From contig JAATFT010000084.1 in the NCBI GenBank assembly GCA_015655075.1, positions 1 through 64,000 on the forward strand: a DNA stretch of 64,000 nucleotides, given 5' to 3'. The translations under genes and the position numbers were made by a program. Positions 44,131 through 54,041 of the stretch are shown here, piece after piece; positions within the stretch are counted from its first letter, which is position 1, and each line of letters begins with the position of its first letter. This DNA is from Clostridiales bacterium (GTDB taxonomy: Bacteria; Bacillota; Clostridia; Lachnospirales; Lachnospiraceae). The notes under the pieces were generated by a model. That model saw only the letters and a program-made list of their open reading frames with translations. It was not told the origin of the DNA and searched no databases.

Positions 44131-44862
44131 TTATTCACAATTAATTACTTTATTTAAAAATTCTCTGCAGCGTTCGCATGCCGGATTGGTAAATATCTTT
44201 TCAGGAGTATCGTTTTCCAATATATATCCTTGATCCATGAATATAACACGGTCGGCAACGTCCCTAGCAAATCCCATCTCATGAGTCACGATGACCATAG
44301 TCATTCCCTTGGCTGCCAAATCTTTCATAACTATAAGTACTTCTCCTACCATTTCCGGATCCAGTGCAGAAGTAGGCTCGTCAAATAACATGATTTTAGG
44401 ATTCATTTCTAACGCCCTTGCAATCGCAGCTCTTTGTTTTTGACCACCGGATAAAGTATCAGGATACACATCTCTCTTATCAAATAATCCTACCTGGTCT
44501 AATAATTCTTCCGCTTTTTTAATTGCATCTCCTTTTGACATCTTCTTAAGTTCAACGGGAGCTAAGATCATGTTTTCCAACACGGTTAAATGAGGGAAGA
44601 GATTAAAATGCTGAAAAACCATGCCGATATTTTCTCGTATATTATCTATTTTCTTATTCTTTACTAAATCCTTCCCCAATATATTAATATTCCCTGCCTG
44701 TATTTCCTCCAAGCGATTTAAGCATCGAAGCAATGTACTTTTACCGGAACCGGAAGGACCGATAATGCATACGACTTCACCTTCCCTAATTTCCAAGGAG
44801 ATATCTTTTAACACTTCCAAATCACCAAAATTTTTTTTAATATTAATTGCTTTTATGACCAC
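44131..44862 (-). CDS. Amino-acid ABC transporter ATP-binding protein (GlnQ type)
   Basis: A 243-residue ATPase with Walker [10 protein letters not shown], the Q-loop in [16 protein letters not shown], signature LSGGQKQR and Walker [13 protein letters not shown]: the polar amino-acid (PAAT) subfamily. The start is GTG at 44862 with AAAGGAG 10 bases upstream, overlapping the permease gene by 20 bases. It powers the permease encoded just before it. Confidence 0.95.
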   Translation of the reverse strand: MVIKAINIKKNFGDLEVLKDISLEIREGEVVCIIGPSGSGKSTLLRCLNRLEEIQAGNINILGKDLVKNKKIDNIRENIGMVFQHFNLFPHLTVLENMILAPVELKKMSKGDAIKKAEELLDQVGLFDKRDVYPDTLSGGQKQRAAIARALEMNPKIMLFDEPTSALDPEMVGEVLIVMKDLAAKGMTMVIVTHEMGFARDVADRVIFMDQGYILENDTPEKIFTNPACERCREFLNKVINCE

Positions 44863-45508
44863 GGTGTAATCTCCTTTCTACGTAAGATGATAATAAGCTT
44901 AAGACTGTAATTAAAAGAAAATACATAACCGCTATTACGCCATAGGTTTCCAATGGCCTAAAGTTTCTGGCAACAATAATCTGGCCGCTGGCGGTTAATT
45001 CGCGGATACTGATCACTGTGAGGATGGAAGTATCCTTAATTGTTACAATAAACTGATTAATTATGGAGGGAATCATTATTTTAATTGCCTGTGGCAATAT
45101 AACCTTTTGCATTGTCTTTAAATAACTTAGGCCTAAGCTTCTGGAGGCTTCCGTCTGGCCGAAATCTACAGCTAAAATTCCGGCTCGGAATATTTCTGAC
45201 ATGTAGGCACCTGCATTTAAAGACAGAGCAATGACCCCGCAGATAAAAGGATCACTTCTGGGAATGATTAACGGCGCAATACCAAAATAGATAAATAACG
45301 CCTGAACCATTAATGGAGTACCTCTGATAATATACAGATAAGAGGCAGCTATGCCTTCCAGTATCCTGATTTTACTGAGTCTGAAAATTCCGAACAATAT
45401 TCCTAATATTACTGCCATAAGCAAAGATATTATTGACAACTTAATGGTAACCATGATACCGGATAATATGCTTGGCAGATTATCCATGAATATAGTATAC
45501 AGCCGCAT
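44843..45508 (-). CDS. Amino-acid ABC transporter permease
   Basis: A 221-residue membrane protein of the HisMQ/GlnP family with about five helices. The EAxxxxG-type coupling loop reads [32 protein letters not shown] is the usual N-terminal signature. A single permease gene implies a homodimer. Start: ATG after AAGGAGCG. It sits 16 bases after the binding protein and overlaps the ATPase gene. Confidence 0.95.
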   Translation of the reverse strand: MRLYTIFMDNLPSILSGIMVTIKLSIISLLMAVILGILFGIFRLSKIRILEGIAASYLYIIRGTPLMVQALFIYFGIAPLIIPRSDPFICGVIALSLNAGAYMSEIFRAGILAVDFGQTEASRSLGLSYLKTMQKVILPQAIKIMIPSIINQFIVTIKDTSILTVISIRELTASGQIIVARNFRPLETYGVIAVMYFLLITVLSLLSSYVERRLHRGHKSN

Positions 45509-45524
45509 TTTATTCGCTCCTTAT

Positions 45525-46325
45525 TTATTCTCCTATATATTGGCCTACGATTTTATCGTAAGTACCATCCTCTTTAAGCTTTTTAAGGCCATCGTTGAAC
45601 ATCTTTAAAAGCTCCTGGTTTTCACCTTTTTTAACTGCAAAACCATAATTAACGGTAGTTAATTTTTCTCCGGCTATTCTTAATTTTGAATCACCGTCTA
45701 CCTTAATTTTATAAGCAATAACAGGATAATCTTCTAATAAGAAATCAGAATTACCATTTTCAACATCTAAGAACATGGTTGGTGAATCATCAAAATAATT
45801 TAATTTCAAATCGTATTTATCAGCATTATCTTCCGCAAATTGAGAACCTGCGGTTCCTTTCTTGATGGAAGCAGCTTTTCCTGTTAAATCTGCTTCCCCG
45901 TTAATATCCGTATTTTTTGCATTAACAACTAAGGAAAGGCCGGATTCGAAGTAGCCGTCGGAAAAATCCAGGGATTGCTTTCTTTCATCTGTAATACTCA
46001 TACCGGCAATGGCTCCGTCAAGCTGTCTGGAAGTAATACTTGGGATAACAGCGCTAAAATCCATTGGTTTCAGTTCGTATTCAAATCCTTCGATTTCTGC
46101 AATGGCATCTAAAAGCTCGACATCAATTCCTTTATATGCTCCATTTTCTTCAAATGAAAATGGAGCATATTTTGCATCGCAGGCAATGAGATACACTTTA
46201 TCTTCTGACGCCGTATCTGCCGAGTTATTAGCAACGGTTTGGTCCTTTTTCGAACCGCACCCTGTAAGTGCTCCCATAGCAAGTATTAAAGTACAGGTAA
46301 GTGCAACAATTGTTTTTCTTTTCAT
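45525..46325 (-). CDS. Amino-acid-binding lipoprotein
   Basis: A 266-residue binding protein (SBP family 3). The lipobox ends LTGC, Cys23. The body has the YAPFSFEENGAYKGIDVELL ligand-site opening typical of Gln, Asp/Glu or His binders. I chose the ATG at 46325, 7 bases after GGAG; the ATG at 46331 is too close to the site. It is the receptor of the importer encoded by the next two genes. The exact ligand cannot be read; the asparaginase in the operon suggests Asn or Gln. Confidence 0.93.
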   Translation of the reverse strand: MKRKTIVALTCTLILAMGALTGCGSKKDQTVANNSADTASEDKVYLIACDAKYAPFSFEENGAYKGIDVELLDAIAEIEGFEYELKPMDFSAVIPSITSRQLDGAIAGMSITDERKQSLDFSDGYFESGLSLVVNAKNTDINGEADLTGKAASIKKGTAGSQFAEDNADKYDLKLNYFDDSPTMFLDVENGNSDFLLEDYPVIAYKIKVDGDSKLRIAGEKLTTVNYGFAVKKGENQELLKMFNDGLKKLKEDGTYDKIVGQYIGE

Positions 46326-46360
46326 AGTCATTCTCCTTTAATTAATAAATTACAAAACCT

Positions 46361-47023
46361 TTAGCTGTTCCAGATATTGGAGTTATGAAGGCGTATCCGC
46401 TCTTCTAAACTATAGATGTGAAGGTCTAATAATTTTTCGGTTTTTTCAACATCCCGGCTCATTAATGCCCTGGCTATTTCAGAGTGGGCAACTTTTTCTT
46501 CCGGAAAGGTAAGATAGTAAGTATCCTGCATCCGTATGCGGGTAAGACTTTCCATAATCTGCCCGTACATCTGTGTTAACTGGGAGTTATGTGAGGCTTT
46601 CACAATTGCCATATGAAATATGTCGTTGAGATGATTGAATTGTAATAGTTCCTTCTGACTTATCTTTTCCGGAAACTGATCTGCCAGGTCGCATATATTC
46701 TCTAATTCCTTATCGCTTGCATTTAAGATTGCCAGTCTGGCAGCAGCTTTTTCAAAAATAATACGCATCTCAAGAGATTCTTTTATATCCCTTCCGGTAA
46801 CAGGCTTAACCAGATATCCTTTTCTGGGAATAGAGATTAGGTATCCTTTACTCTCCAGTGTGCCCAGTGCGTCTCTGATAGGAGTTTTACTTACTTGATA
46901 TTTGCTGGCTAATTCAGCTAAAGTAAGGAATTCTCCATCCGTAATAGCCCCGTTAAGAATATCGGATTTGATTTTTTGATAAATTTCTTTTGAATAGGAT
47001 TCTTCAATACTATTTAAACCCAA
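46361..47023 (-). CDS. GntR-family regulator (FadR/FCD type)
   Basis: A 220-residue regulator. The winged helix (ELASKYQVSKTPIRDALGTLE) lies at about residues 37-57 and is followed by a C-terminal FCD-type helical domain with its metal His residues. The start is probably TTG at 47023: AGGAGGTGG lies 7 bases upstream, and the longer ATG-initiated frame from 47104 would read through that ribosome site. It is the first gene of the amino-acid uptake and asparaginase operon and probably controls it. Confidence 0.88.
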   Translation of the reverse strand: MGLNSIEESYSKEIYQKIKSDILNGAITDGEFLTLAELASKYQVSKTPIRDALGTLESKGYLISIPRKGYLVKPVTGRDIKESLEMRIIFEKAAARLAILNASDKELENICDLADQFPEKISQKELLQFNHLNDIFHMAIVKASHNSQLTQMYGQIMESLTRIRMQDTYYLTFPEEKVAHSEIARALMSRDVEKTEKLLDLHIYSLEERIRLHNSNIWNS

Positions 47024-47055
47024 TATCAGACCACCTCCTAATATCCTGATAAAAT

Positions 47056-47075
47056 CCCACTGATATATCAGCGGG
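47056..47075 (-). promoter_or_regulatory. Palindrome in the gntR leader, candidate operator
   Basis: CTGATATATCAG (47060-47071) is a perfect 12-base palindrome, extended by CCC and GGG on its sides. It lies between the promoter and the TTG start, fitting autoregulation by the GntR protein. Confidence 0.4.
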
Positions 47076-47147
47076 GACAAATAAAAAAGGCGACAGACAC
47101 CCATTTATGCATCGTCGCATTTTCTATCTAATATTAATATGATGTTG

Positions 47148-47176
47148 ATTATATAGTATATAAAAGTATATGTCAA
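47148..47176 (-). promoter_or_regulatory. Promoter of the gntR/amino-acid operon
   Basis: Read on the minus strand: TTGACA (47176-47171), 17-base spacer, TATAAT (47153-47148), a consensus sigma-A promoter. Confidence 0.75.
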
Positions 47177-47194
47177 GAAATTTAATAATAGATT

Positions 47195-47500
47195 TAGGAC
47201 AAACGCAGGAGGGAATATTTTGTAAAATTTCCGGACGGCTTCCAGGTGTAGTTGTTCAATTTTGCAGGGAAAGAACCCCTATGACACTAGAGCGTGTTTG
47301 AAAACTCCCGGAAATTGCTTAAAACGGGAGTGAAAAACGGAAAACTCGCTACGCGGGGACAATTCCGCTTCTCACTCCTGGTGCAATTTCTGGAGTTTAA
47401 GTGTCATAAGGAACCTTTCCAATACAAAAGTCTCCCAACTACACCTGGAAGCTGCCTTAGTTTTTGAAATTATTTTCCTTCGTGCGTTTGTCCTGTAATA
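47195..47500. repeat. Long inverted-repeat element with a nested repeat tag
   Basis: Two arms of about 100 bp are imperfect inverted repeats: AGGACAAACGC (47196) with GCGTTTGTCCT (to 47494), GGCTTCCAGGTGTAGTTG (47237) with CAACTACACCTGGAAGCT (47436), and TATGACACT with AGTGTCATA. Inside, AGAGCGTGTTTGAAAA at 47289 is the terminal tag of the 163-bp dispersed element, followed by a CTCCCG/CGGGAG-rich second palindrome. It is non-coding, between divergent operons. Confidence 0.75.
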
Positions 47501-47669
47501 GAATTAGTGAGGGTTGAGTTTCAAGAATATTTGTTGTAAAATGAAAGTGAAAAACTACAAGTAACAAATGTAACCGTTTTGTGTAAAATAGTGTTAAATT
47601 TTCTATGTGCATATTAGGCTTTTGGTATCTTAGTTATAAGATTTTATTAAAAAGATGGGAGATAATCCG

Positions 47670-49361
47670 TTGAAAAAGCAGACATTATTTAGTTATAGTA
47701 ATAGAGTAAAATTAATGATTAAACAATTATTAAACTCAATTAGTATAAAGATCATACTCCTATTTAGTATTATGACATTTTTAATTTCGTCTATAGCGAC
47801 TTATAGCGCTTCTTATTCAATGCATCTGCTTCATGCGCAGGTTATCGAAACCGGTGAATATAATATTGAATTGGCTGTAAATCAGATTGACAGTGAATTG
47901 GTAAATATAAATAATTATTTGTATTCTGTGATGACAGATAATGCAGATATTGATGTTTTAAGCGATACGGCGATGAAGGACAGTAACAAGTACCATTTGT
48001 CGCGGACAATCCTCTGGAATTCCATGGGTAAGCAAATTCTGAGTTTTAACTATGCCGAAGCTCTTTTTTTGTTTGTTCCCGAAAATAATGAATTATTGCT
48101 GAGAATACGGTCTCTGACCTATGCCAGAAGCCAGGAGCTTAAACAATTTATTCTAAATATCCAAGAAACACAAAGAGAAAATAACTGGACAGTTATACAG
48201 ATCGGAGAAGAGAAATATCTGGTACGGACAGTTAGTTATAACCAGAGTATGCTGGGAGCATTTATCCGGGTTTCGGATCTCTTGCGCAAATTAAAGATTA
48301 TTGAAAATTATGAAAGCAGGATTGTTCAAATCCACAGCCTGAACGGGAGTATAGAAGATAAAAATCATATTATAATGGAGTGTGCGTCGAAAAAGGGAGA
48401 GTATAAAATTATTGGAGGAATCTCCAAGGATGAGATTTACAGGAAGCTGCCGATAATCCAAAAGGCGGCATTTGTAATTGCAATCGGGAGCTTTTTTTGC
48501 ATTCCGGGGTGGATTATTCTATTAAATTTTTGGTTGATTAAACCCTTGTCAATAATAAAGAAAGCGATGGAACGGTTTAAGGAGGGAGTTATCGATTATA
48601 AAATTCCTCAATTCCGTACTTCCTATGAATTTTCACAGATAAATGAAACCTTTAATAAAATGACCGCTGCAATTAAAGATCTGACTATAGAGAATTACGA
48701 AAAAAAGCTTGAAAAACAGCGTGCAGATTTTCAAATACTCCAGTTAAAAATTAACCCGCATTTTCTGCTTAATTCCTTTAATATTATGTATAGTCTGGCT
48801 CAGATTAAGGATTTTAAGGCAGTGCAGATGTTATGTTTTAATTTATCCAATTATTTCAGGTATATATTCCAGAAGGACTGCGAATATGTGGCATTAAAAA
48901 GGGAATTGGATTTCGTTCGGGATTACCTTAATATCTCTTCCATGCGTTTTCCAGACTGCTTTATTGCGGATTTTGATGTGGACGAATCGTTGATGGATTA
49001 TCCGGTGCTTCCTTTGCTGGTAGAGAATTTTGTGGAAAATTGTATTAAACATGCAATTATACCGGGTGATTGCATAAATATCCGCATTATTGCCAAGGAC
49101 CGAGGGGAGTACGTGGAAATTAAGGTAATTGATAATGGCAGAGGTATGGAACAGACCAAGGCGGATCTTATTCTTGCAGGGGAGTTTGTTGATGAAAAGG
49201 GGATTCATACAGGAATTCTTAATTGTAAAAAGCGGCTGAAATCTTTTTATGGGGAGGATGCAAAGCTTTTGTTGAAAAGTATTTTAAATCAGGGCACCGA
49301 AGTTATCATACAGATATTGAAAAAGGGGGCGGCTAAGGATGAATCTGCTGATTGTCGATGA
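47670..49361 (+). CDS. Sensor histidine kinase, YesM family
   Basis: A 563-residue kinase with an N-terminal membrane helix (about 20-45), an extracellular sensing domain of about 200 residues, a second helix near 280, a HAMP segment and a His-kinase domain. The phospho-His lies in LKINPHFLLNSFN; the ATP-site N-box is VENFVENCIKHA, and NGRGM marks the G1 box. The start is probably TTG at 47670 behind GGGAGAT; an ATG at 47655 lacks a ribosome site. It overlaps its regulator gene by 23 bases and lies before a sugar importer it likely controls. Confidence 0.9.
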   Translation: MKKQTLFSYSNRVKLMIKQLLNSISIKIILLFSIMTFLISSIATYSASYSMHLLHAQVIETGEYNIELAVNQIDSELVNINNYLYSVMTDNADIDVLSDTAMKDSNKYHLSRTILWNSMGKQILSFNYAEALFLFVPENNELLLRIRSLTYARSQELKQFILNIQETQRENNWTVIQIGEEKYLVRTVSYNQSMLGAFIRVSDLLRKLKIIENYESRIVQIHSLNGSIEDKNHIIMECASKKGEYKIIGGISKDEIYRKLPIIQKAAFVIAIGSFFCIPGWIILLNFWLIKPLSIIKKAMERFKEGVIDYKIPQFRTSYEFSQINETFNKMTAAIKDLTIENYEKKLEKQRADFQILQLKINPHFLLNSFNIMYSLAQIKDFKAVQMLCFNLSNYFRYIFQKDCEYVALKRELDFVRDYLNISSMRFPDCFIADFDVDESLMDYPVLPLLVENFVENCIKHAIIPGDCINIRIIAKDRGEYVEIKVIDNGRGMEQTKADLILAGEFVDEKGIHTGILNCKKRLKSFYGEDAKLLLKSILNQGTEVIIQILKKGAAKDESADCR

Positions 49362-50124
49362 TGAGATGATTGCAATTAAGGCTATTTTGGACGGCGTAAA
49401 ATGGGAACATATGGATATCGATAAAATATACACGGCTAATAGTGCCGTACAGGCAAGGAAAATTTTGACAAAAGATAAGATAGATATCCTTTTGTGTGAT
49501 ATTGAAATGACTCCGGAGGATGGAATTAGTCTGGTACGTTGGATTCGTGAATATTACAATAGTATAGAATGTATCTTTATTACCTGCCATGCCGATTTTA
49601 ATTTTGCAAGAGAAGCCATAAAATTAAACAGTTTTGATTATCTGCTCAAACCAGTATCTTATGATAAACTGGAAGAAATCCTGCATAAAGTTATTGATAA
49701 GATTCATGATAAAATGAATCAGAGCAAAGTAATGCAATATGGAGAAATTTATCTTAAAGAATTTACCGGCAATGCAGAATGCAAGGAGAGCGTTAAAAAA
49801 ACGGTTGCAGAAATTGTTGATGAGGTATCCAAATATATTAGATTCCACTTGTCAGAAACCTTAACAGTGGAAGAAATAGCCGGGCAGATATATTTGAATC
49901 CGGATTATCTGACACGTATATTCAGAAAGGAAACAGGGGAACCTCTGATTAAGTTTATTATTCGCGAGAGGATGTATATGGCGGCCAAGCTGCTGACTGA
50001 TACCCAGTTGTCGGTAAACAGTATTGCATTAGAAGTAGGTTATTCCGATTATTCTCATTTTACAAAAATGTTTAAACAGATATATGGAATAACGCCCACC
50101 GTTTATAGGCAGAAGCATAAGTAA
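49339..50124 (+). CDS. AraC-type response regulator, YesN family
   Basis: A 261-residue regulator. The receiver domain carries DDE at residues 7-9 and the phospho-acceptor Asp in LLCDIEM (about 56), with Lys in LLKPVS. The C-terminal AraC domain has two helix-turn-helix units (LTVEEIAGQIYLNPDYLTRIF and the VNSIALEVGYSDYSHFTKMF region). It forms a two-component pair with the overlapping kinase and likely activates the ABC and C-deglycosidase genes downstream. Confidence 0.92.
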   Translation: MNLLIVDDEMIAIKAILDGVKWEHMDIDKIYTANSAVQARKILTKDKIDILLCDIEMTPEDGISLVRWIREYYNSIECIFITCHADFNFAREAIKLNSFDYLLKPVSYDKLEEILHKVIDKIHDKMNQSKVMQYGEIYLKEFTGNAECKESVKKTVAEIVDEVSKYIRFHLSETLTVEEIAGQIYLNPDYLTRIFRKETGEPLIKFIIRERMYMAAKLLTDTQLSVNSIALEVGYSDYSHFTKMFKQIYGITPTVYRQKHK

Positions 50125-50160
50125 CATTAGCTAACTTATAATTGTATAATATATATATAA

Positions 50161-50194
50161 AAAAGCACTTTAATTATAAATTATAGTGCTTTTT
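50161..50194 (+). terminator. Terminator after the YesMN pair
   Basis: AAAAGCACT (50161-50169) pairs with AGTGCTTTT (50185-50193), ending in T residues. The A run before the stem makes it usable on both strands. Confidence 0.75.
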
Positions 50195-50295
50195 GCTATT
50201 TGGTCGGAAAAATACATAATCAAGTCGGGAAAAAAATATAAAAGAATCAATGAATATAATATAATTATTGTGTAAAAATCAATAATATAAATGCA

Positions 50296-50458
50296 GAGCA
50301 CTCTCGGAAACTCCCCTGTACGCATCTTTGCGGCTGATTTTTCGCCGGCTGCACACAAATTTAATCAACGTACGCTCCACGTACGCCTCATAAATTTATG
50401 CATATCTGACAAAAAATCATATTACAAATCTGCATACAAAGAGTTTCCGAGAGTACTC
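50296..50458. repeat. 163-bp palindromic element with 18-bp terminal inverted repeats
   Basis: GAGCACTCTCGGAAACTC (50296-50313) and GAGTTTCCGAGAGTACTC (50441-50458) are inverted repeats with one mismatch. Inner segments (GTACGCTCCACGTACGC; CTGATTTTTC with CAAAAAATCA) are also inverted. No coding frame. It sits directly before the binding-protein gene, and has the size but not the sequence of the AGAGCG element. Confidence 0.75.
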
Positions 50459-50485
50459 ATACATTGAAAGGAGAAGGAAGGGTTT

Positions 50486-52081
50486 ATGAAAAGATGTAAA
50501 AATATTTTTACAATGTTACTGTCTTTTGTTATGTCTTTCGCTATGATTTTAAGTCTTTCGGCCTGCGGCAAAAATGATGCGGGAACAACAAAAGAGAAAA
50601 CTACGGAGGATACAAAGCAGACTGATGTTGGGAAGGATACAGAGCAGGTGGCTGATGCGGAGGAACCGGTAAATTTAACCGTGGCTTTTGCTATTTTTGG
50701 TGAAACACCCATGGATTTGAACAAGATTAATGAAAAAATTAATGAATATTTAAAGGAAAAAGTTAACGCCACTATTACTCTTTTGCCAATTAGTGGAAGC
50801 TCCTATTCCCAACAGATTGATTTAATGTTAACAAGCGGTGAGAAATTAGATTTATTGGTAGACGGCACCATTACGGCGTTGTTTAACTACACCTCCCATG
50901 CGTCCAAAGGCCAGCTATATCCCATGAAGGATCTGCTGGATGAATATGGGCAGGGGATTCAGAAAGCTATGGGGAAGTATCTGGATGCGGCGGTTGTCAA
51001 CGGAGAAATTTATGGCGTTCCGACAAATAGAGATCTGGCGGCGCGTGTCAGCCTGCTGGTTCGCAGTTCCCTCCTTGAAAAATATAAGATTGACCCGGCT
51101 TCTATTAAGACCTATGAAGATATGGAGGGATTGTTCCAGACAATTAAAGAAAAGGAACCTTCGGTAACTCCGTTAATGATTGCCGACAGTGCCTCGGGGA
51201 CGATTTTTGACAGCCTTGGGTTAAGCTTTGACACTGCCGGAGACCAGCTAAGCGATATGATAGGCGTGTTAATGGACAATCAGGTTCTTAAGGTTGCGGA
51301 TTATTATGAAACGGAGGAATGTAAAGCAGCTTGCAAACGTATTCGTGACTGGTATGAAAAAGGCTATGTTCTTCAGGACGCGGCGACAAATCAATCTTCT
51401 CCTACGGACTTGATAAAGGCGGGCACCGTATTTGGATATATTTCAAACTCCAAACCGGGTATGGAAGCGCAAATAGCTTCCACCGTTGGGGAAGATATAA
51501 CGGAAATACCATTAACGGAAGCTTTATCCGATACCCAGAAAGTAACAGGATTCATGTGGGCGATTGCCGGGGAGAGTAAATATTCGGAAAAAGCTATGGA
51601 GGTTTTAAATTTAATGTATACCGATCCGGTGTTTATTAATCTGCTGGATCATGGTATTGAAGGCGTGCATTACAAGGTGGTGGATAAAGAAAATAATATA
51701 ATTGATTTTGCAGACGGCGTTACGCCGGATACTACCGGCTATGATATGAATATTGATTTTCAATTTGGCAATCAGTTGCTGTCCTACATATGGGAAGGGG
51801 ATTCTCCTACTTTGTGGAAGGATATGGAACAGTTCAATACGTCTGCCAAGGTTTCCAAGGCTATGGGCTTTCAGTTTGATGCAACTAAGGTAAAGACGGA
51901 GTACGCATCGGTTAATGCGGTTATTAACCAGTACAAAACCGCCCTGGGACAAGGGACGGTTGATCCGACACAGTATTTGCCGGAATTTATACAAAAATTA
52001 AAAGCGGCTGGCATTGACGCAATTGTTACTGAAAAGCAGGCCCAGCTGGACGCATTTGTCAAGGCTGGCGGAAATGATTAG
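50486..52081 (+). CDS. Oligosaccharide/glycoside-binding lipoprotein
   Basis: A 531-residue extracellular binding protein (SBP family 1, LplA-like). The lipobox ends LSAC, Cys27, followed by a Thr/Glu-rich linker. The length, and the later DUF3502-like C-terminal region, fit receptors that work with LplB/LplC-type permeases. It is the receptor for the two permeases encoded next. No ATPase gene is present, as is usual in these clusters, where a shared MsmX-type ATPase serves. Start: ATG after GAAAGGAGAAGG. Ligand may be a plant glycoside, judging from downstream genes. Confidence 0.9.
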   Translation: MKRCKNIFTMLLSFVMSFAMILSLSACGKNDAGTTKEKTTEDTKQTDVGKDTEQVADAEEPVNLTVAFAIFGETPMDLNKINEKINEYLKEKVNATITLLPISGSSYSQQIDLMLTSGEKLDLLVDGTITALFNYTSHASKGQLYPMKDLLDEYGQGIQKAMGKYLDAAVVNGEIYGVPTNRDLAARVSLLVRSSLLEKYKIDPASIKTYEDMEGLFQTIKEKEPSVTPLMIADSASGTIFDSLGLSFDTAGDQLSDMIGVLMDNQVLKVADYYETEECKAACKRIRDWYEKGYVLQDAATNQSSPTDLIKAGTVFGYISNSKPGMEAQIASTVGEDITEIPLTEALSDTQKVTGFMWAIAGESKYSEKAMEVLNLMYTDPVFINLLDHGIEGVHYKVVDKENNIIDFADGVTPDTTGYDMNIDFQFGNQLLSYIWEGDSPTLWKDMEQFNTSAKVSKAMGFQFDATKVKTEYASVNAVINQYKTALGQGTVDPTQYLPEFIQKLKAAGIDAIVTEKQAQLDAFVKAGGND

Positions 52082-52159
52082 TTAAAAAAAGGGCGTTGCT
52101 TTACGCACATTGCACAATTATCATTTGTAAAGAATGCAGGGACAGAGAGGTGGTATATT

Positions 52160-53107
52160 ATGGCGGACGGTAAGGCAGTCGCCCTTAAAAGAAAAAAAAG
52201 AGTTAAATTAAAACGCTATTTTATGTTATATCTGATGATGGTACCAGGTATGGTTTACTTGATTATTAACAATTACATTCCTATGTTTGGCCTGTATTTG
52301 GCATTTAAGAATATAGATTTCCGAAAAGGTCTTTGGGGAAGCGATTGGATTGGGCTTAAAAATTTTGAATTTTTGTTTAAATCCACGGATGCATTTATTA
52401 TTACACGCAACACAATTTTATATAATCTGGCTTTTATTGTGATTAATACTTTTCTGGCGGTAATGGTGGCAATTCTGCTCAATGAAATTGTCAAGGTAAG
52501 GCGCGTGAAGATATATCAAAGCCTCCTGCTCTTACCCTACCTGATTTCCATGGTGGTTGTTGCATATCTGGTTTTGGCCTTTCTGGATAACAAGGGATTT
52601 ATCAACAGTGCTGTTATTACCGGATTATTAAAAAGAAAGTCCGGTATTTCCTGGTATTCCGAGGCGGGTTATTGGTCTTTAATCATTATATTTGTAAATG
52701 CATGGAAGAATATAGGGTATCTATGCGTAATCTATTATGCGTCAATAATTGGTATCAGCGTCGAATATTATGAAGCCGCCAAGCTGGACGGTGCCTCCAT
52801 GATACAGCAAATACGCTTTGTTACCATACCTTTGATTAGACCGACAATCATTACTATGGTTCTTTTGAGCATAGGCCGTATGTTCTATTCGGACTTCGGA
52901 CTATTTTATCAGGTTCCTATGGATTCAGGAGCGTTGTATACGGCAACGAATGTTATTGATACATATGTCTACCGGGCATTAATTAAACTATCGGATATTG
53001 GTATGTCCTCAGCGGCAGGTGTATATCAGTCGGTTGTCGGTTTTGTAGTTGTTCTTTGTTCGAATCTGGCAGTCCGCAGGATAGACAAAGAGAGCGCATT
53101 ATTTTAG
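52160..53107 (+). CDS. ABC transporter permease (LplB type)
   Basis: A 315-residue membrane protein with six helices. The coupling loop reads EYYEAAKLDGASMIQQIRFVTIP (the EAA motif), and the N-terminus MYLIINNYIPMFGLYLAFKN-like text is typical of the LplB/YtcP group. Start: ATG after AGAGGTGG. It pairs with the permease encoded 14 bases downstream. Confidence 0.93.
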   Translation: MADGKAVALKRKKRVKLKRYFMLYLMMVPGMVYLIINNYIPMFGLYLAFKNIDFRKGLWGSDWIGLKNFEFLFKSTDAFIITRNTILYNLAFIVINTFLAVMVAILLNEIVKVRRVKIYQSLLLLPYLISMVVVAYLVLAFLDNKGFINSAVITGLLKRKSGISWYSEAGYWSLIIIFVNAWKNIGYLCVIYYASIIGISVEYYEAAKLDGASMIQQIRFVTIPLIRPTIITMVLLSIGRMFYSDFGLFYQVPMDSGALYTATNVIDTYVYRALIKLSDIGMSSAAGVYQSVVGFVVVLCSNLAVRRIDKESALF

Positions 53108-53121
53108 AGGGGGTGTTATAC

Positions 53122-53997
53122 ATGAAAAAAAGAGCTGTTGTACCCAATATTATTTTAAGTTTATTATGCATTTTGTGTGTTGCCCCGTTTATTCTATTGG
53201 TTATAGCGTCGCTGACGGATGAAAATGAACTAATTGTTCATGGATACTCATTTTTACCAAAGAAATGGAGTATAACCGCCTATGTATATCTGATACAGCA
53301 GGCTGCTGTGATTGTAAGGGCCTATGGTATCACGATTCTTGTGACAATAGCGGGAACATGTGTCGGCGTAATGCTTGTCTCCATGCTGGCATATCCCCTT
53401 TCAAGAAAGGATTTGCCATATGGAAAAGTACTGGCGTTTATTGTTTTTTTTACAATGCTATTTAACGGAGGGCTAGTTCCCACCTATTTAATGTATGTGC
53501 GGTATTTCGAATTAAAAAATACTCTTTGGGGGCTGCTGATTCCCGGGCTTTTGGTAAATAGCTTTTATGTTATGATAATGCGCGCCTATTTTGTTTCCAG
53601 TATACCGGAAGCCGTTATTGAATCCGCATATATGGACGGCGCCGGGGAGTTTATGATATATATCAAGATTGTCATGCCTTTGGCTGTGCCTATTGTGGCG
53701 ACAATCGGCTTGTTTGTAGGTATTGCATATTGGAACGACTGGTATAACGGCTTGATTTATATTACGGATCCCAAGCTGTTTAGTATACAAAATGTTTTAA
53801 ACAGGATTATCTCCGACGCCCAGTTTCTCTCCAGCAGCAATCTGGGAAGCACGGTAAATTCCGCGGCGGTTTCCCTGCCTACGACGGCCGTCCGTATGGC
53901 GATTGCCGTCATAACAATAATGCCTATACTGATAGCATATCCGTTTTTTCAAAAGTATTTTGTCAGGGGCATTTCCATTGGCGCTGTTAAAGGCTGA
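53122..53997 (+). CDS. ABC transporter permease (LplC type)
   Basis: A 291-residue six-helix membrane protein with the EAA loop ESAYMDGAGEFMIYIKIVMP. It forms the channel with the LplB-type partner. I chose the ATG at 53122 because GAGGGGGTG precedes it; the longer frame from 53056 would overlap the upstream gene. It is followed after 44 bases by the fused C-deglycosidase-like gene, linking uptake to that activity. Confidence 0.93.
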   Translation: MKKRAVVPNIILSLLCILCVAPFILLVIASLTDENELIVHGYSFLPKKWSITAYVYLIQQAAVIVRAYGITILVTIAGTCVGVMLVSMLAYPLSRKDLPYGKVLAFIVFFTMLFNGGLVPTYLMYVRYFELKNTLWGLLIPGLLVNSFYVMIMRAYFVSSIPEAVIESAYMDGAGEFMIYIKIVMPLAVPIVATIGLFVGIAYWNDWYNGLIYITDPKLFSIQNVLNRIISDAQFLSSSNLGSTVNSAAVSLPTTAVRMAIAVITIMPILIAYPFFQKYFVRGISIGAVKG

Positions 53998-54041
53998 AAA
54001 AAATATAAATAAAATCACATCAATAATTGGAGGTATGAAAA

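Noticed and set aside
47575-47590. TGTAACCGTTTTGT as a fourth LacI/cre-type operator before the YesM kinase
   Set aside because: The right half does not match the palindrome; similarity is limited to the left half-site.
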